A DNA stretch of 64,000 bases from Gemmatimonadota bacterium (GTDB taxonomy: Bacteria; JBHIER01; G020348925). The position numbers were made by a program, and so were the translations under genes. Location of the stretch: the NCBI GenBank assembly GCA_020348925.1, contig CP070758.1, positions 402,497 through 466,496 of the forward strand, in the 5' to 3' direction. This document shows, piece after piece, positions 23,527 to 33,137 of the stretch (within the stretch, counting starts at the first letter, position 1; each line of letters opens with the position of its first letter). The notes beneath the pieces are model-generated. The model searched no databases. It was not told the DNA's origin and saw only the letters and a program-made list of their open reading frames with translations.

Positions 23527-24405
23527 ATGTTCCGAAGGCGAAAATTTGAAATTGAGACACACGGTCTCTATCCCAGAGACAAAGTGATCGTGCACGACTC
23601 AGCTGAACATATGATGATGACACCAAAATTGAGGGATCTCATCGAAGAGGAATGGCAAAAAAAAGAGGCGCGCATGGTGAAGCGGGAAGGCCTTTTCTTT
23701 TCAGGGGATCTCTGCCGCCTCAACCGATATGAGGTCCGTGAGAACGAGCTTCACCTCTTCCTCGGCCGAACACATTTCAAGGAACTGCTCGGAACGAACC
23801 TCAGCCATCCCATCATTCATAAACTTTTAGGCGAAGAGTACATGTCAAACGGACTCGGAGTCCGGGCAGCCATCTGTACTCATGATGAAAAGATCATCAT
23901 TTGTCAGCGGAGTGAAAAAGTGATGGAAGCAGCAGGCTATTATCATTTATGTGGCGGATACGTAAAACCTTCAAAACATCATCGCCGTGGAATACCAGAC
24001 CCCTATCTCTCCATGGAATCATACATGGAAGAAGAACTGGGCATTTCAAAGGAATCAATACGGCGTCTCGTCTGCTCTGGGCTCGCTGTGAATAGCGAAA
24101 CCTTGAAGCCCGAACTTATGTTTGAAGCGGAGATAGATCTCACTTTCCGGAAGGTGCTCGTTAACATGGCCAAGGCCGCCAGGGACTTCACCCATTCCGA
24201 ATTATTCGGAATCATGGCTCAGAAAACCTCGCTCAGAGGATTTTTAGTCGCAAACAAGAGGAAAATCGCACCCACCGGCCAGGCCTGCCTGTGGATTTAT
24301 GGGATCGAAAAGGGATATTGGCCCGAGGTTCGGAAAGGGATCTTAAAGAGATACGCCGAGCGGAAACTTCGAAGGAAGGCGGATGAAAACAGAGGCCGAT
24401 CTTAA
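23527..24405 (+). CDS. Nudix hydrolase, NUDT22-like
   Basis: 292 residues from ATG 23527. A TTG at 23428 would add a hydrophobic N-terminus but lies inside the promoter. The segment LFLGRTHFKELLGTNLSHP resembles the LTxYxxxLGTN block of NUDT22-type UDP-sugar hydrolases. The Nudix region runs CGGYVKPSKHHRRG...SMESYMEEELGI, a Nudix box with an insert and a Glu in place of the usual Arg before EEL. The substrate is therefore uncertain. It overlaps the next gene by 23 bases, implying a joint function with the ABC-class ATPase. Confidence 0.75.
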   Translation: MFRRRKFEIETHGLYPRDKVIVHDSAEHMMMTPKLRDLIEEEWQKKEARMVKREGLFFSGDLCRLNRYEVRENELHLFLGRTHFKELLGTNLSHPIIHKLLGEEYMSNGLGVRAAICTHDEKIIICQRSEKVMEAAGYYHLCGGYVKPSKHHRRGIPDPYLSMESYMEEELGISKESIRRLVCSGLAVNSETLKPELMFEAEIDLTFRKVLVNMAKAARDFTHSELFGIMAQKTSLRGFLVANKRKIAPTGQACLWIYGIEKGYWPEVRKGILKRYAERKLRRKADENRGRS

Positions 24406-26113
24406 GCACACTTTGCGTCGCATTGAAGGACGCGGATACAAAGCATATAAGGATATAAAGGATGTATACGACTTCGGGGAGTTCACCCTGTTTATCGATC
24501 ACGTTCAAGGTGATCCGTTCGCAGCTCCAAGCCGGATTCGAGCTCAAGTTTCACAGGATATAGCTCAATTTCCACCGGACACGTACTCGAAGAAAGACAG
24601 AATCGTGGGATTGTGCGACTTGTTGACCAGGATGTTCAGTCAAAGCGCTCGGCATATCGCGAAGGGACATCGGGGCACGGGGAAAAGCGGGATGATTGAG
24701 ATTGACACGCCAGGGCAAGAGATATTGGAACGAACCTCCGTGGTCATAAACAGAAATTTTGTAGAAGCTCGATGTGTGATGGGTCTTCCCGCGTCAGGTC
24801 GGCGGATTCTGGCTCGAGAGGCCGAAGCCATGTTCTTCGATGAACTGCCAAAGATAGTATCGGCATCTTTACGGGTTCAGGATAACGGTAAAAAGAGATT
24901 GCATAAACATATAGAAGTATACGAGGATCAGTGTTGGCTTCGATCCCAGCTGGAGAATCTTGGTTTGGTCGCATTCATCGCCAACGGCAGTCTGCTCCCC
25001 CGGGCAAGTGGTGTCGATGATCGTCCTCTCTCGACGGGTAGAATTGTCACGTTTCAGTCGCCGCCTTCGTTGGAGATGACAGTTGAGCTTCCTAACCATG
25101 GACCTGTGCTGGGTATGGGCATTCCCAAGGGAGTGACCCTTATTGTTGGAGGCGGATATCACGGAAAATCGACACTTCTCGATGCTTTGGTGCGGAGCGT
25201 TTACTGCCACATTCCCGGGGACGGACGAGAATGTGTAGTAACCCACAGCGATGCGGTTAAAATTCGGGCCGAGGACGGTCGCAGAATTGAGGGGGTGGAT
25301 ATCAGTCCGTTCATAAAGAACCTTCCGTTTGGCCAGCAGACGATATCCTTCTCTACTGACGACGCCAGCGGTTCCACCTCACAGGCGGCGAACATTATTG
25401 AAGCTCTGGAAATTGAGGCCAAGGTTCTGCTCATGGACGAGGACACTTCGGCCACAAACTTCATGATTCGGGATCATCGGATGCAGGAACTGGTGTCAAA
25501 AGAGAAGGAGCCCATCACGCCTTTTATCGATAAAATCCGGCTCCTCTATCGGGAACACGGCGTCTCCACTGTTCTCGTCATGGGGGGCTCGGGCGAATAT
25601 TTTGATGTGGCCGATACGGTCATTGCTTTGGAAGATTATGTACCTCGAGATGTTACCAGTGAAGCGAAAAACATAGCTCAAAGATATAAAGCCGAGCGAA
25701 AACATGAAGGAGGTACCGTCTTTGGTACGACTACGCCGCGTATCCCAGTCGCCGCAAGTTTCGATCCCAGCCGGGGAAGAAAACCGGTCAAAACAGATGC
25801 GAAAGGCTTACGCACATTGGTTTTCGGCCGCCATACTATTGATCTTTCTGCTGTTGAACAGATCGTTGATCGGAGTCAGACTCGTGCTATTGGAGACGCT
25901 CTTTTAAGAGCCAGTCGAGAACACATGAACGGGAGACGCAGTCTCAGTCAAATTATGGGTCTTTTAATGGATGAGATTGAGACGGGAGGACTGGACGTTC
26001 TAAATTCCAAACCATTAGGCAACTATGCTTTGCCCAGACGCTTTGAAGTTGCTGCTGCCATCAACCGCTTACGAACGCTGAGGGTGGAAAACCGACGGAC
26101 CGTTTTGAATTAG
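24383..26113 (+). CDS. Predicted ATPase of the ABC class (COG3044)
   Basis: 576 residues. The N-terminus YKAYKDIKDVYDFGEFTLFIDHVQGDPFA and GHRGTGKSGMIEID are characteristic of the COG3044 family. The P-loop is GGGYHGKST (about 256-264), the signature-like STSQAAN is at about 331-337, and Walker B LLMDED is at about 349-354, followed by TSATNFMIRD. GGSGEYFDVAD is the switch His-loop region. These are soluble ABC-type ATPases with no transporter partner and no settled role. Sharing 23 bases with the Nudix gene, it forms a two-gene operon. Confidence 0.88.
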   Translation: MKTEADLKHTLRRIEGRGYKAYKDIKDVYDFGEFTLFIDHVQGDPFAAPSRIRAQVSQDIAQFPPDTYSKKDRIVGLCDLLTRMFSQSARHIAKGHRGTGKSGMIEIDTPGQEILERTSVVINRNFVEARCVMGLPASGRRILAREAEAMFFDELPKIVSASLRVQDNGKKRLHKHIEVYEDQCWLRSQLENLGLVAFIANGSLLPRASGVDDRPLSTGRIVTFQSPPSLEMTVELPNHGPVLGMGIPKGVTLIVGGGYHGKSTLLDALVRSVYCHIPGDGRECVVTHSDAVKIRAEDGRRIEGVDISPFIKNLPFGQQTISFSTDDASGSTSQAANIIEALEIEAKVLLMDEDTSATNFMIRDHRMQELVSKEKEPITPFIDKIRLLYREHGVSTVLVMGGSGEYFDVADTVIALEDYVPRDVTSEAKNIAQRYKAERKHEGGTVFGTTTPRIPVAASFDPSRGRKPVKTDAKGLRTLVFGRHTIDLSAVEQIVDRSQTRAIGDALLRASREHMNGRRSLSQIMGLLMDEIETGGLDVLNSKPLGNYALPRRFEVAAAINRLRTLRVENRRTVLN

Positions 26114-26184
26114 CGAGCTTTCTTGCGTTCAATTTCATATGCTTTGACATCAATGAAATACGTTTCAGTAAGGAGGTGCTGAAC

Positions 26185-26616
26185 ATGAAAATTCAAAGAG
26201 GTTTGTTCTTCGGGTGTATGTTATTGATTATAGGCCTTTTAACCACAACAGGTTACGGCCGACAGAGTGAAAAGAGCGAAGGAATTCGCGTGGCATACGG
26301 CGTCATCTGCACAGATGTTCAAAATCGAGAACCTATAGGAATAGACAGTACGTTCAGCGCCGCTGTCGGCTCACTCTATTGCTTTACCCGCATAGAGGGG
26401 GCGGCCGATACCACCAGCGTAACCCATGTCTGGTATTTCGGTGAAAAAAAGATGAGCGAGATCACTCTCGCAGTGAAATCACCCAGCTGGAGGACGCAAT
26501 CAAACAAGAAGATTTTACCGAATTGGACGGGTAAATGGAATGTGGTGGTGCTTTCCGAGAGGGGTGATCCCTTGACTCAAATATCATTTAATATCAAAGG
26601 TTCAAAATCAGAATAG
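26185..26616 (+). CDS. Secreted DUF2914 protein
   Basis: 143 residues from ATG 26185, placed by AAGGAGGTG (26170-26178). A signal peptide ends near TTGYGRQ. The domain shows the DUF2914 pattern: SLYCFTRIEGA, THVWYFGEKKMSEITLAVKS, SWRTQSNKKILPNWTGKWNVVV and LTQISFNI. The domain is a small beta-sandwich of unknown function, often periplasmic in anaerobes. It is probably a single gene. Confidence 0.85.
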   Translation: MKIQRGLFFGCMLLIIGLLTTTGYGRQSEKSEGIRVAYGVICTDVQNREPIGIDSTFSAAVGSLYCFTRIEGAADTTSVTHVWYFGEKKMSEITLAVKSPSWRTQSNKKILPNWTGKWNVVVLSERGDPLTQISFNIKGSKSE

Positions 26617-26798
26617 ATCGTGTGTATTTTCAAATTCGCAGGAGACTGAACATGGAGCACAGAATACCGGCTTATTTTTGATAACCTTCCTTCTGTTGCC
26701 CTGATCAAAGGGGAATCGCCGTTTTATATAGAGAAGATCTGTTCTGTAAAAAAAGCTTCGAGCCTATCGGATTGGAATGATCGCAATGGGGATAAAAT

Positions 26799-29204
26799 AT
26801 GAGATGCGGTAAAATTGTCACGTACAGAATTTCACTCATAATCGCAGCCATTTTCACTACAGTTCCCATCACTTTTGCCGGGCTCTCAATCGATACTACC
26901 CCCATTATACCCCAGCAGGAGCTTCATCCCAACTTATATTTCACCCATCAGGACATATCGATTCTCAGGACTAAGAAAGACATACCCCCCTACTCCGACT
27001 GGTGGGTCCAGATCAACTCTGCATCGAACGCGTATCTTGAGCAGGATCTTTCGTCATCGAGTCTCACGGAAGAAGAGCGGAGCAAAGGTGCTAAAGTTTG
27101 CGCCTTTGCTTTCGTCATAACAGATGATGACCACTGTGCCGAAAAGGCCAGAGAAGCACTCCTGGCCATGTGGACGAGCCCTGGATCAAACAGTAGACGA
27201 ATGTTAGAGGCAGCATATCATCTTCAAAGTTACTGCGAAGCGTACGACTGGGTCCAGACCTCTTTGGATCCATCCGATGATGTCCTGATTCGAGAGAAAT
27301 TGGCCTCTGAGGCCGAGCGTTTTTACAACGATCCCGTTCTTTGGTCACCCTTCGGCTACACAAACAACTGGGGAGTAAAAGCCGCCGCCGCTCTGGGTAC
27401 CGCAGCCTTGGTCATCTCCGACTACTCTGCGGCAGACCATTCGCCGACCCAATGGCTGGGCCGAGCCCTGGAACGAATCAATTCCCTCTTGTCCGTGTTG
27501 ACCACGGACGACGGTCTCTGGATTGAGGGCTCCCACTACCTTACGTACACGTGCGGCAATGTGATACCATTCCTGTGGCACTACAAAAATATATCCCATG
27601 TCGACCTCTTTGCAGATCTCCGACCTCTCTTCGATTTTGCCTTACTCATCCGCTATCCGGACGGTCATACGCCAAACCTTGAGGATGCGTATTCCAATAT
27701 CTTTCCTCACTCAATGGTCGCCCCGGCTTATGAGCGGAACACGGCCTCTCTCCACATGTGGGCCTATGAGGAGGGTCCTGGGTTCGACACGGTCTGGTGG
27801 ACGCAGGACGTCAAGGAGATAGATCTCATCATCATCCATGATACTTCCATTCAAGTTTCTCCTCCAGCCGAGCAACCCTCAGTTTTTTTGGACGACGCCC
27901 GTGTGGCCGTACTTAGATCCGGATGGGCCGATGAGGACATTTACCTCTACCTCAACGGTGCGCCTGATTATAACAATATGCTCGCTGGCGGTGTTCATAC
28001 GCATCCCGATCCGTTAGAATTCATCTTCTACGCGCAAAAAGCCATTCTGGCCAACGACGCGGGTTACGGCCCTGATGGCTTCAGCGATACGAATCGTCTC
28101 TGGTACACCAATCCCGAGGCTCACAATATCATTCTTATCGACGGGATCGCCCCGCAGAATGCACCCATTGCCGTGAGCACTTGGATTGCCTCGGAAGAAA
28201 TGGTTTTTGCTGAAATGATTGCCAGTTATGGCGAGGCAACACTTGCAAGAGGCACACTTCTTGTCGGTAACGAATACGCCATTGTGGCTGACTATGTGAC
28301 AGCAGATGAAGTTAAAGAGTGTGATTTCATTCTTCACGGCCGAGGGGCGATGACGCACGTCGATCGTCATGTGGTATGGTCCCTTGTGAACACCGATTCA
28401 ATGAATGTGGAATTCCGGACCTACCTCTTTCCGAGCACAACTACTCTTGAAAGGAGATCCGGTCTGGCCTGCTTTGAGTGGGGACAGGAAGAAACGAATG
28501 AGTACATCATATCTCATGCAGAGGGGGAAAGTGCTCGTTTTCTAACCCTTCTCCTTCCCGGATACGCGTCTGACCTCCCTCACCAGGTGTTCGAAGTATC
28601 GGGAGAAGATTACGTCGGAGTCTATTGTAATGATGATTTCATAGTTCTGCAAGGCGACACTCTTTTACTCTCCCTGGACGAGGTTCAGTCGGATGCCCGG
28701 CTCGTCTTTCTAAGAACATGGGACGCGGGGCTCTGGCTGATAGAAGATGGCAGGACATTGACTTGGAATGATGTTCTCTTCATGCAGTCAAGTCGACGAA
28801 TATCAATAACCTCAAGTCCGCCGGGGGAGTATCGATATACGCTTCATATTTCGCAGAACGATTTCCAATACTCACTCTATCTTGCCCTCCCTGATAGTAT
28901 GTGGGCACTCGCAGCCTCCCTAAATGAAACACATATTCCCACTGTACAGGAGGCCGATGGAGTCTCTCTTGAGATCACAGGAGGCGGCAGACTGACCGTA
29001 GAACTCACATTGGCACGAGAGGGAGACATTATTCCGGATGGAGTGGTCGACGTTCTCGATCTCGTGAGGGCGGTCAATATTATGCTTGATATCGAACCCG
29101 AGGCGACGAGACACGAAATATGGGCCGCTGATACCAACTCCGACGGAAAGATCGATCTTCTGGATCTTGTTGATATTGTCAACATAATACTGTCGGTTCG
29201 GTAA
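26799..29204 (+). CDS. Secreted heparinase II/III-like polysaccharide lyase with dockerin
   Basis: 801 residues with a signal peptide (about 1-28). The alpha/alpha-toroid region runs to about residue 330, with blocks such as LEAAYHLQSYCEAYDWVQ and TTDDGLWIEGSHYLTYT. The beta-sandwich part begins LDDARVAVLRSGW, followed by GGVHTHPDPLEFIFYA (catalytic-His region of heparinase II/III and alginate lyase families). The end (about 740-801) is a type I dockerin with two loops: DGVVDVLDLVRAVNIML and DTNSDGKIDLLDLVDIVNIIL. It has no T9SS tail, so attachment may be through a cohesin such as that encoded at 5822. The glycan substrate is unknown. Confidence 0.8.
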   Translation: MRCGKIVTYRISLIIAAIFTTVPITFAGLSIDTTPIIPQQELHPNLYFTHQDISILRTKKDIPPYSDWWVQINSASNAYLEQDLSSSSLTEEERSKGAKVCAFAFVITDDDHCAEKAREALLAMWTSPGSNSRRMLEAAYHLQSYCEAYDWVQTSLDPSDDVLIREKLASEAERFYNDPVLWSPFGYTNNWGVKAAAALGTAALVISDYSAADHSPTQWLGRALERINSLLSVLTTDDGLWIEGSHYLTYTCGNVIPFLWHYKNISHVDLFADLRPLFDFALLIRYPDGHTPNLEDAYSNIFPHSMVAPAYERNTASLHMWAYEEGPGFDTVWWTQDVKEIDLIIIHDTSIQVSPPAEQPSVFLDDARVAVLRSGWADEDIYLYLNGAPDYNNMLAGGVHTHPDPLEFIFYAQKAILANDAGYGPDGFSDTNRLWYTNPEAHNIILIDGIAPQNAPIAVSTWIASEEMVFAEMIASYGEATLARGTLLVGNEYAIVADYVTADEVKECDFILHGRGAMTHVDRHVVWSLVNTDSMNVEFRTYLFPSTTTLERRSGLACFEWGQEETNEYIISHAEGESARFLTLLLPGYASDLPHQVFEVSGEDYVGVYCNDDFIVLQGDTLLLSLDEVQSDARLVFLRTWDAGLWLIEDGRTLTWNDVLFMQSSRRISITSSPPGEYRYTLHISQNDFQYSLYLALPDSMWALAASLNETHIPTVQEADGVSLEITGGGRLTVELTLAREGDIIPDGVVDVLDLVRAVNIMLDIEPEATRHEIWAADTNSDGKIDLLDLVDIVNIILSVR

Positions 29205-29265
29205 GACCGTCCTCATTTTTGAAAGGTGTAACAGATATCCCCCAGATGGCATCGTTCGGAGGTAC

Positions 29266-29958
29266 ATGTCAGAGACAAATAATGGCCTCAAAAGCATAAA
29301 AGCGATAATTTTTGATCTGGACGGTGTTATTATCGATTCCGAACCGCTCCATGTCAATACGGAGAAACGACTCTTTTCAGAATACGGGATTACTGTGGAA
29401 TCTGAAGATTGGATTCGGTTTAAGGGGTTGACGCCTCGGGCCGTATTCGAATTCGTCCGATCCAAGTATAACCTCGAGGAGGATCTCGACATCTTTCTTG
29501 AAAAAAAACACAGGTATTTGGCAGAGGCTTATGAGGGTACGCTTTCGCTTTTTCCCGATTTCTTACCATTTGTCCGGCGTTTTCGAAACGGCTTCGTTTT
29601 TGCCTTGACGACTTCAACGCGCCGACCACTCACAGATTGGGTCTTGAGCAAGTTTCGGCTGAAAGATATATTTCAGGTTGTGGTGACGGCGGATGATGTC
29701 GTCCATGGAAAGCCTCATCCGGAGCCCTACACCAAGACGATTCAACATTTGAAATTAAGATCTTCGGAGTGCGTCGTCATCGAGGACTCCATCAACGGTG
29801 TCATATCAGCCAAAGCAGCGGGCGCAAAATGCATTGCCGTGACAACCTCTTTCGAGAAGCATGAACTTCCCGAAGCGGACGTCTTCGCCGATCGATTAGA
29901 AGATATAACGGAGGAGATGTTGCAGTCACTCAAAGGGACAGGATCAACGGGGAAATAA
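29266..29958 (+). CDS. HAD phosphatase, beta-phosphoglucomutase-like
   Basis: 230 residues; GGAGGT precedes the ATG. Motif I is IIFDLDGVIIDSEP, motif II lies in ALTTSTRRPL, the Lys is in GKPHPEPYTKTI, and the last acidic pair is VIEDSINGVISAKAAGA. The cap domain between about residues 25 and 95 is of the helical (C1) type. Such enzymes dephosphorylate or mutate small sugar phosphates. It is followed after six bases by the PAC2 gene, so the two are likely cotranscribed. Confidence 0.88.
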   Translation: MSETNNGLKSIKAIIFDLDGVIIDSEPLHVNTEKRLFSEYGITVESEDWIRFKGLTPRAVFEFVRSKYNLEEDLDIFLEKKHRYLAEAYEGTLSLFPDFLPFVRRFRNGFVFALTTSTRRPLTDWVLSKFRLKDIFQVVVTADDVVHGKPHPEPYTKTIQHLKLRSSECVVIEDSINGVISAKAAGAKCIAVTTSFEKHELPEADVFADRLEDITEEMLQSLKGTGSTGK

Positions 29959-29964
29959 GAAACC

Positions 29965-30888
29965 ATGGCAAATATCAAAGTATATCAGGACATTGAAGTC
30001 GAAGACCCCGTCATGATCGCCGGCTGGCCCGGCATGGGCAACGTTGCCCTTGGTGCTGTGAATTACCTGAGGAGGAAAATTGAAACGGTTCCCTTTGCTG
30101 AAATTGAGACAAGCCAATTCTTCGCGCCCGATGCCGTCATTGTGAAGAATGGCTTGGCCAAGCTTCCTCAAGTCCCTCAAAATCTATTCTATTACTCGTT
30201 GGCTCCGGCAGTGATCATTTTTGAGAGCAACGCCCAGGTGAGTGGTGCGGACAGCATACATTTTTTGAAGCTTATTCTGGATTTTGCACAAAATTTCAAA
30301 GTTCGCAGGATTTATACTGGTGCGGCATTCCCCATGCCGATCAGCCACAAAGAAAAACCCGCGGTCTACGGGGTGGCCAACCGAAAGGATCTTCTGAATG
30401 TGATCGCAAAAAGCCACATTGAAATTATGGAGGGCGGACAGATCTCGGGATTGAACGGTTTGCTGTTGGGGTACGCAGAACAGCGGGGGATCGAGGCCAT
30501 CTGTCTCTTGGCCACCATGCCCAACTACGCCATAAGTTTCCCCAATCCCAAAGCCTCTAAGGCCATTCTCTCTGTTCTGACCAGAATGTTACATGTTCGG
30601 ATCGATATGTCTGAATTGGACGCATTCTCTCAGGAAATGGATGAAAGAATGAAGGCCATCGAGGAGAAGATACGAGAGATGTTCCCCACCGCCGGTAAAG
30701 GCGAACGCGCTGCGGATCTGGACAAGAAGGAAGTGCCCAAATATATCATGGAGAAGATTGAAAAACTCTTTCAGGAGGCCAAAGGCAATAGAGAAAAAGC
30801 GTACGATTTGAAGGAAGAGTTGGATCGCTGGGATCTCTTCAAGTTTTACGAGGACCGTTTTTTGGATCTTTTCAAAAAAGATCACTGA
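29965..30888 (+). CDS. PAC2-family protein
   Basis: 307 residues. The N-terminal part PVMIAGWPGMGNVALGAVNYL and the later GGQISGLNGLLLGYAEQRGIEAICLLATMPNY are the signatures of the proteasome-assembly-chaperone-2 (PAC2) fold. In archaea and actinobacteria such proteins may assist proteasome-like complexes; in other bacteria the role is unknown. The C-terminal ~70 residues form charged helices (VPKYIMEKIEKLFQEAKGNR). No proteasome genes are nearby. Confidence 0.85.
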   Translation: MANIKVYQDIEVEDPVMIAGWPGMGNVALGAVNYLRRKIETVPFAEIETSQFFAPDAVIVKNGLAKLPQVPQNLFYYSLAPAVIIFESNAQVSGADSIHFLKLILDFAQNFKVRRIYTGAAFPMPISHKEKPAVYGVANRKDLLNVIAKSHIEIMEGGQISGLNGLLLGYAEQRGIEAICLLATMPNYAISFPNPKASKAILSVLTRMLHVRIDMSELDAFSQEMDERMKAIEEKIREMFPTAGKGERAADLDKKEVPKYIMEKIEKLFQEAKGNREKAYDLKEELDRWDLFKFYEDRFLDLFKKDH

Positions 30889-30983
30889 CGGAGTTCTCCT
30901 TTTCATCCTGTGGCTTGACAGATGAATATTGAACCGGACGTTCGGGTTTTTCAGGATCTCTTCTTTTATCAAAGGAAATAACG

Positions 30984-31565
30984 ATGCGAACATCAGAATA
31001 TGCGAAAAGGGAAACATTCTACTTTGCACGCCCCGGCTTTGAAAATACGGATTCGACGCTCGATTTCGCTCACAGGAGGTCCCTTGATCTGGACATCAAG
31101 AGTGTTATTGTGGCCACGACTGTCGGCCAGACAGGCGTTAAGGCTGCAGAACTTTTCAAAGGATATACCCTCATCGTTGTGACCCACTCGACAGGGTTTA
31201 CGAAGCTAAACGTGCAGGAGTTGTCCGAGGAGAACCGGCAGGCAATACTTGCCTCGGGGGGAAAAATCCTGACGTGTCAGCATGCATTCGGCGGGGTCGG
31301 CCGCGCGGTCCGAAAGAAGCTGGGCACGTATGAACTTGAAGAAATTGTGGCTTATACGCTTCGAATCTTCGGGGAGGGCACGAAGGTGGCCTGCGAAATG
31401 GTTCTTATGGCCGCCGACGCCGGGTTCATACGAACCGATGAGGAGGTGATCGCCATCGCAGGAACGGGGCGGGGGGCGGATACGGCCCTGGTGATCCAAC
31501 CGGCGAACGCGCAGACCTTTTTTGACCTGCGGGTAAAAGAGGTCATTTGCAAACCGAGGTTCTGA
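30984..31565 (+). CDS. Stand-alone pyruvate-kinase C-terminal-like protein (COG1751 type)
   Basis: 193 residues. The protein corresponds to a free-standing alpha/beta domain related to the C-terminal domain of pyruvate kinase: SVIVATTVGQTGVKAAELFKGYTLIVVTHSTGF and the Gly-rich IAIAGTGRGADTALVIQPANA are diagnostic. The family is common in archaea and anaerobic bacteria, without a defined reaction. It sits 95 bases after the PAC2 gene in the same direction. Confidence 0.83.
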   Translation: MRTSEYAKRETFYFARPGFENTDSTLDFAHRRSLDLDIKSVIVATTVGQTGVKAAELFKGYTLIVVTHSTGFTKLNVQELSEENRQAILASGGKILTCQHAFGGVGRAVRKKLGTYELEEIVAYTLRIFGEGTKVACEMVLMAADAGFIRTDEEVIAIAGTGRGADTALVIQPANAQTFFDLRVKEVICKPRF

Positions 31566-31922
31566 TGGAATCAGGGCTTTGCGAAAAGATCATTCAACGC
31601 TTTTTTACATCCTCATGGCAGCCGCCTATTGAATTCGTGTCTGGGATTTATGCCGTGTGACGAGGGGAACAGTGAATCAGCCATTAAAGAATGTGGTGAC
31701 GCATTTCTCTCCGAAAGGGACAAAAAAGCATTCCTCGGCCCTCAGAAGCACTGCTCAGAGCTCCGGAGAAAAAGTGAAGTCGAAGAACAAGAGGTGGTTG
31801 CATGTCTGGATCCGGTTTCGATTGGAGTGCCACGAAAGTATCGTTCTCGAGCACCGAATGGGGAGGGTCCTCTGCTAAACGTTTGAGTGTACCCGTGAAC
31901 AAGATCATTTCTCTGTATTCAT
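31566..31922. other. 357-base gap before dinB, no convincing gene
   Basis: Three overlapping frames of 70-85 codons exist in this stretch (31629-31886, 31657-31878, 31802-32035). None has a ribosome site or a recognisable product. It may be a decayed gene or a leader. No consensus promoter or hairpin stands out. Confidence 0.4.
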
Positions 31923-33113
31923 ATGGTCAAGAGCCAAAGAACCATTATCCATCTCGATCTGGATGCCTTTTTTGCCTCGGTGGAACAGCTGGACAAGCCG
32001 GAACTGAGAGGCAGACCGGTGGTGGTGGGAGCTGATCCGAAAAAAGGCCGAGGTGTCGTCTCTGCTGCCTCATACGAGGCACGAGAATACGGGATTCATT
32101 CGGCCATGCCAATCTCCAGAGCACATCGACTCTGCCCTCACGGCGCATTTCTTCCCGTTCGCATGCGCCGCTACAAAGAAATATCCGATAGGATCATGAA
32201 GCTTTTGAAGGAGTATACACCACTTATCGAACAGGTGAGTGTCGATGAGGCCTTCCTGGATGTGACAGGGTGTGACCGACTTTACGGTTCGGCTGAGGCG
32301 ATCGGAAAGGAAATCAGAGCGAGAGTCCGGAAAGAAGAGGGGCTGACCATATCTGTGGGCATTGCGCCGAACAAATATCTGGCCAAAATGTCGTCGAAAC
32401 TGGGGAAGCCGGATGGATTTGTGATCGTCAAATCCGGGAAAGAAAAGGAATTTCTGGCGGAACGAACTGTTGAATGTCTCTGGGGCGTTGGGGACAAGAC
32501 GTCAAAGAAGCTTCGCGAAATGGGGATTACGACCATTGGCCAGTTAGCCAACTACCCCCCCGAATCATTAGAGAAGAAAATGGGCAAAATCGGTCGCCGT
32601 TTATGGGAACTGGCCCATGGAATCGATGACAGTCCTGTCGTCACCAGGGATGATGTCAAATCGATCAGCCATGAGACCACATACGGCAGGGATATCGAAA
32701 ACGTCTCATCGATGAAAAATACGCTCCTCGACTTATCCGAGCGAGTCGGCCGACGAGCCCGCCGGAAGGGGATCACAGGCAAGACGATCACCTTGAAAAT
32801 ACGTTTTGCTGATTTCACAACGTTCACCCGGAATCGCACATTGAAACAGGCGACGAATGGAACCGATAATATCTACAAGGCCGCGCTGAGCCTTCTTCAA
32901 ACCTTTGAACTGACCGGCAGGAAAGTGAGACTTTTGGGTGTTGGGATCTCGCACCTGAGCCAAGGCAGCGAAAGTCAAGAGGACCTTTTTCAGATTGACG
33001 AAAAAAAGTGGGAAAAAGTCGATGGTGTTCTTGACAAAATCGAGGAGAGGTATGGGAAGGGGACAGTGAAACGGGCGGCCCTTCTTCGGAGTGGAACGCC
33101 CAGAAAAAGTTGA
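31923..33113 (+). CDS. dinB: DNA polymerase IV (Y family)
   Basis: 396 residues. Catalytic carboxylates are seen in IHLDLDAFFASVE (N-terminus) and SVDEAFLDVTG. VVSAASYEAREYGIHSAMP is the fingers motif and SVGIAPNKYLAKMSSKLGKPDG the palm block. The little-finger domain follows (TTYGRDI...LKIRFADFTTFTRNRTL). Near the end, QEDLF is a good sliding-clamp-binding pentapeptide. It performs error-prone translesion synthesis. Downstream genes follow closely, so it may lead the dinB-Mth938-mazG unit. Confidence 0.96.
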   Translation: MVKSQRTIIHLDLDAFFASVEQLDKPELRGRPVVVGADPKKGRGVVSAASYEAREYGIHSAMPISRAHRLCPHGAFLPVRMRRYKEISDRIMKLLKEYTPLIEQVSVDEAFLDVTGCDRLYGSAEAIGKEIRARVRKEEGLTISVGIAPNKYLAKMSSKLGKPDGFVIVKSGKEKEFLAERTVECLWGVGDKTSKKLREMGITTIGQLANYPPESLEKKMGKIGRRLWELAHGIDDSPVVTRDDVKSISHETTYGRDIENVSSMKNTLLDLSERVGRRARRKGITGKTITLKIRFADFTTFTRNRTLKQATNGTDNIYKAALSLLQTFELTGRKVRLLGVGISHLSQGSESQEDLFQIDEKKWEKVDGVLDKIEERYGKGTVKRAALLRSGTPRKS

Positions 33114-33137
33114 ATGACCAGACAGGAGCGTGGTGGA

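Noticed and set aside
26640-26798. Stop-free stretch upstream of the heparinase-like gene (STEYRLIFDNLPSVALIKGE ...)
   Set aside because: About 50 codons with no ATG, GTG or TTG in a usable place and no ribosome site; probably chance.
31629-31886. 85-codon frame before dinB
   Set aside because: Overlaps two other frames of similar length, lacks a ribosome site and gives no recognisable protein.
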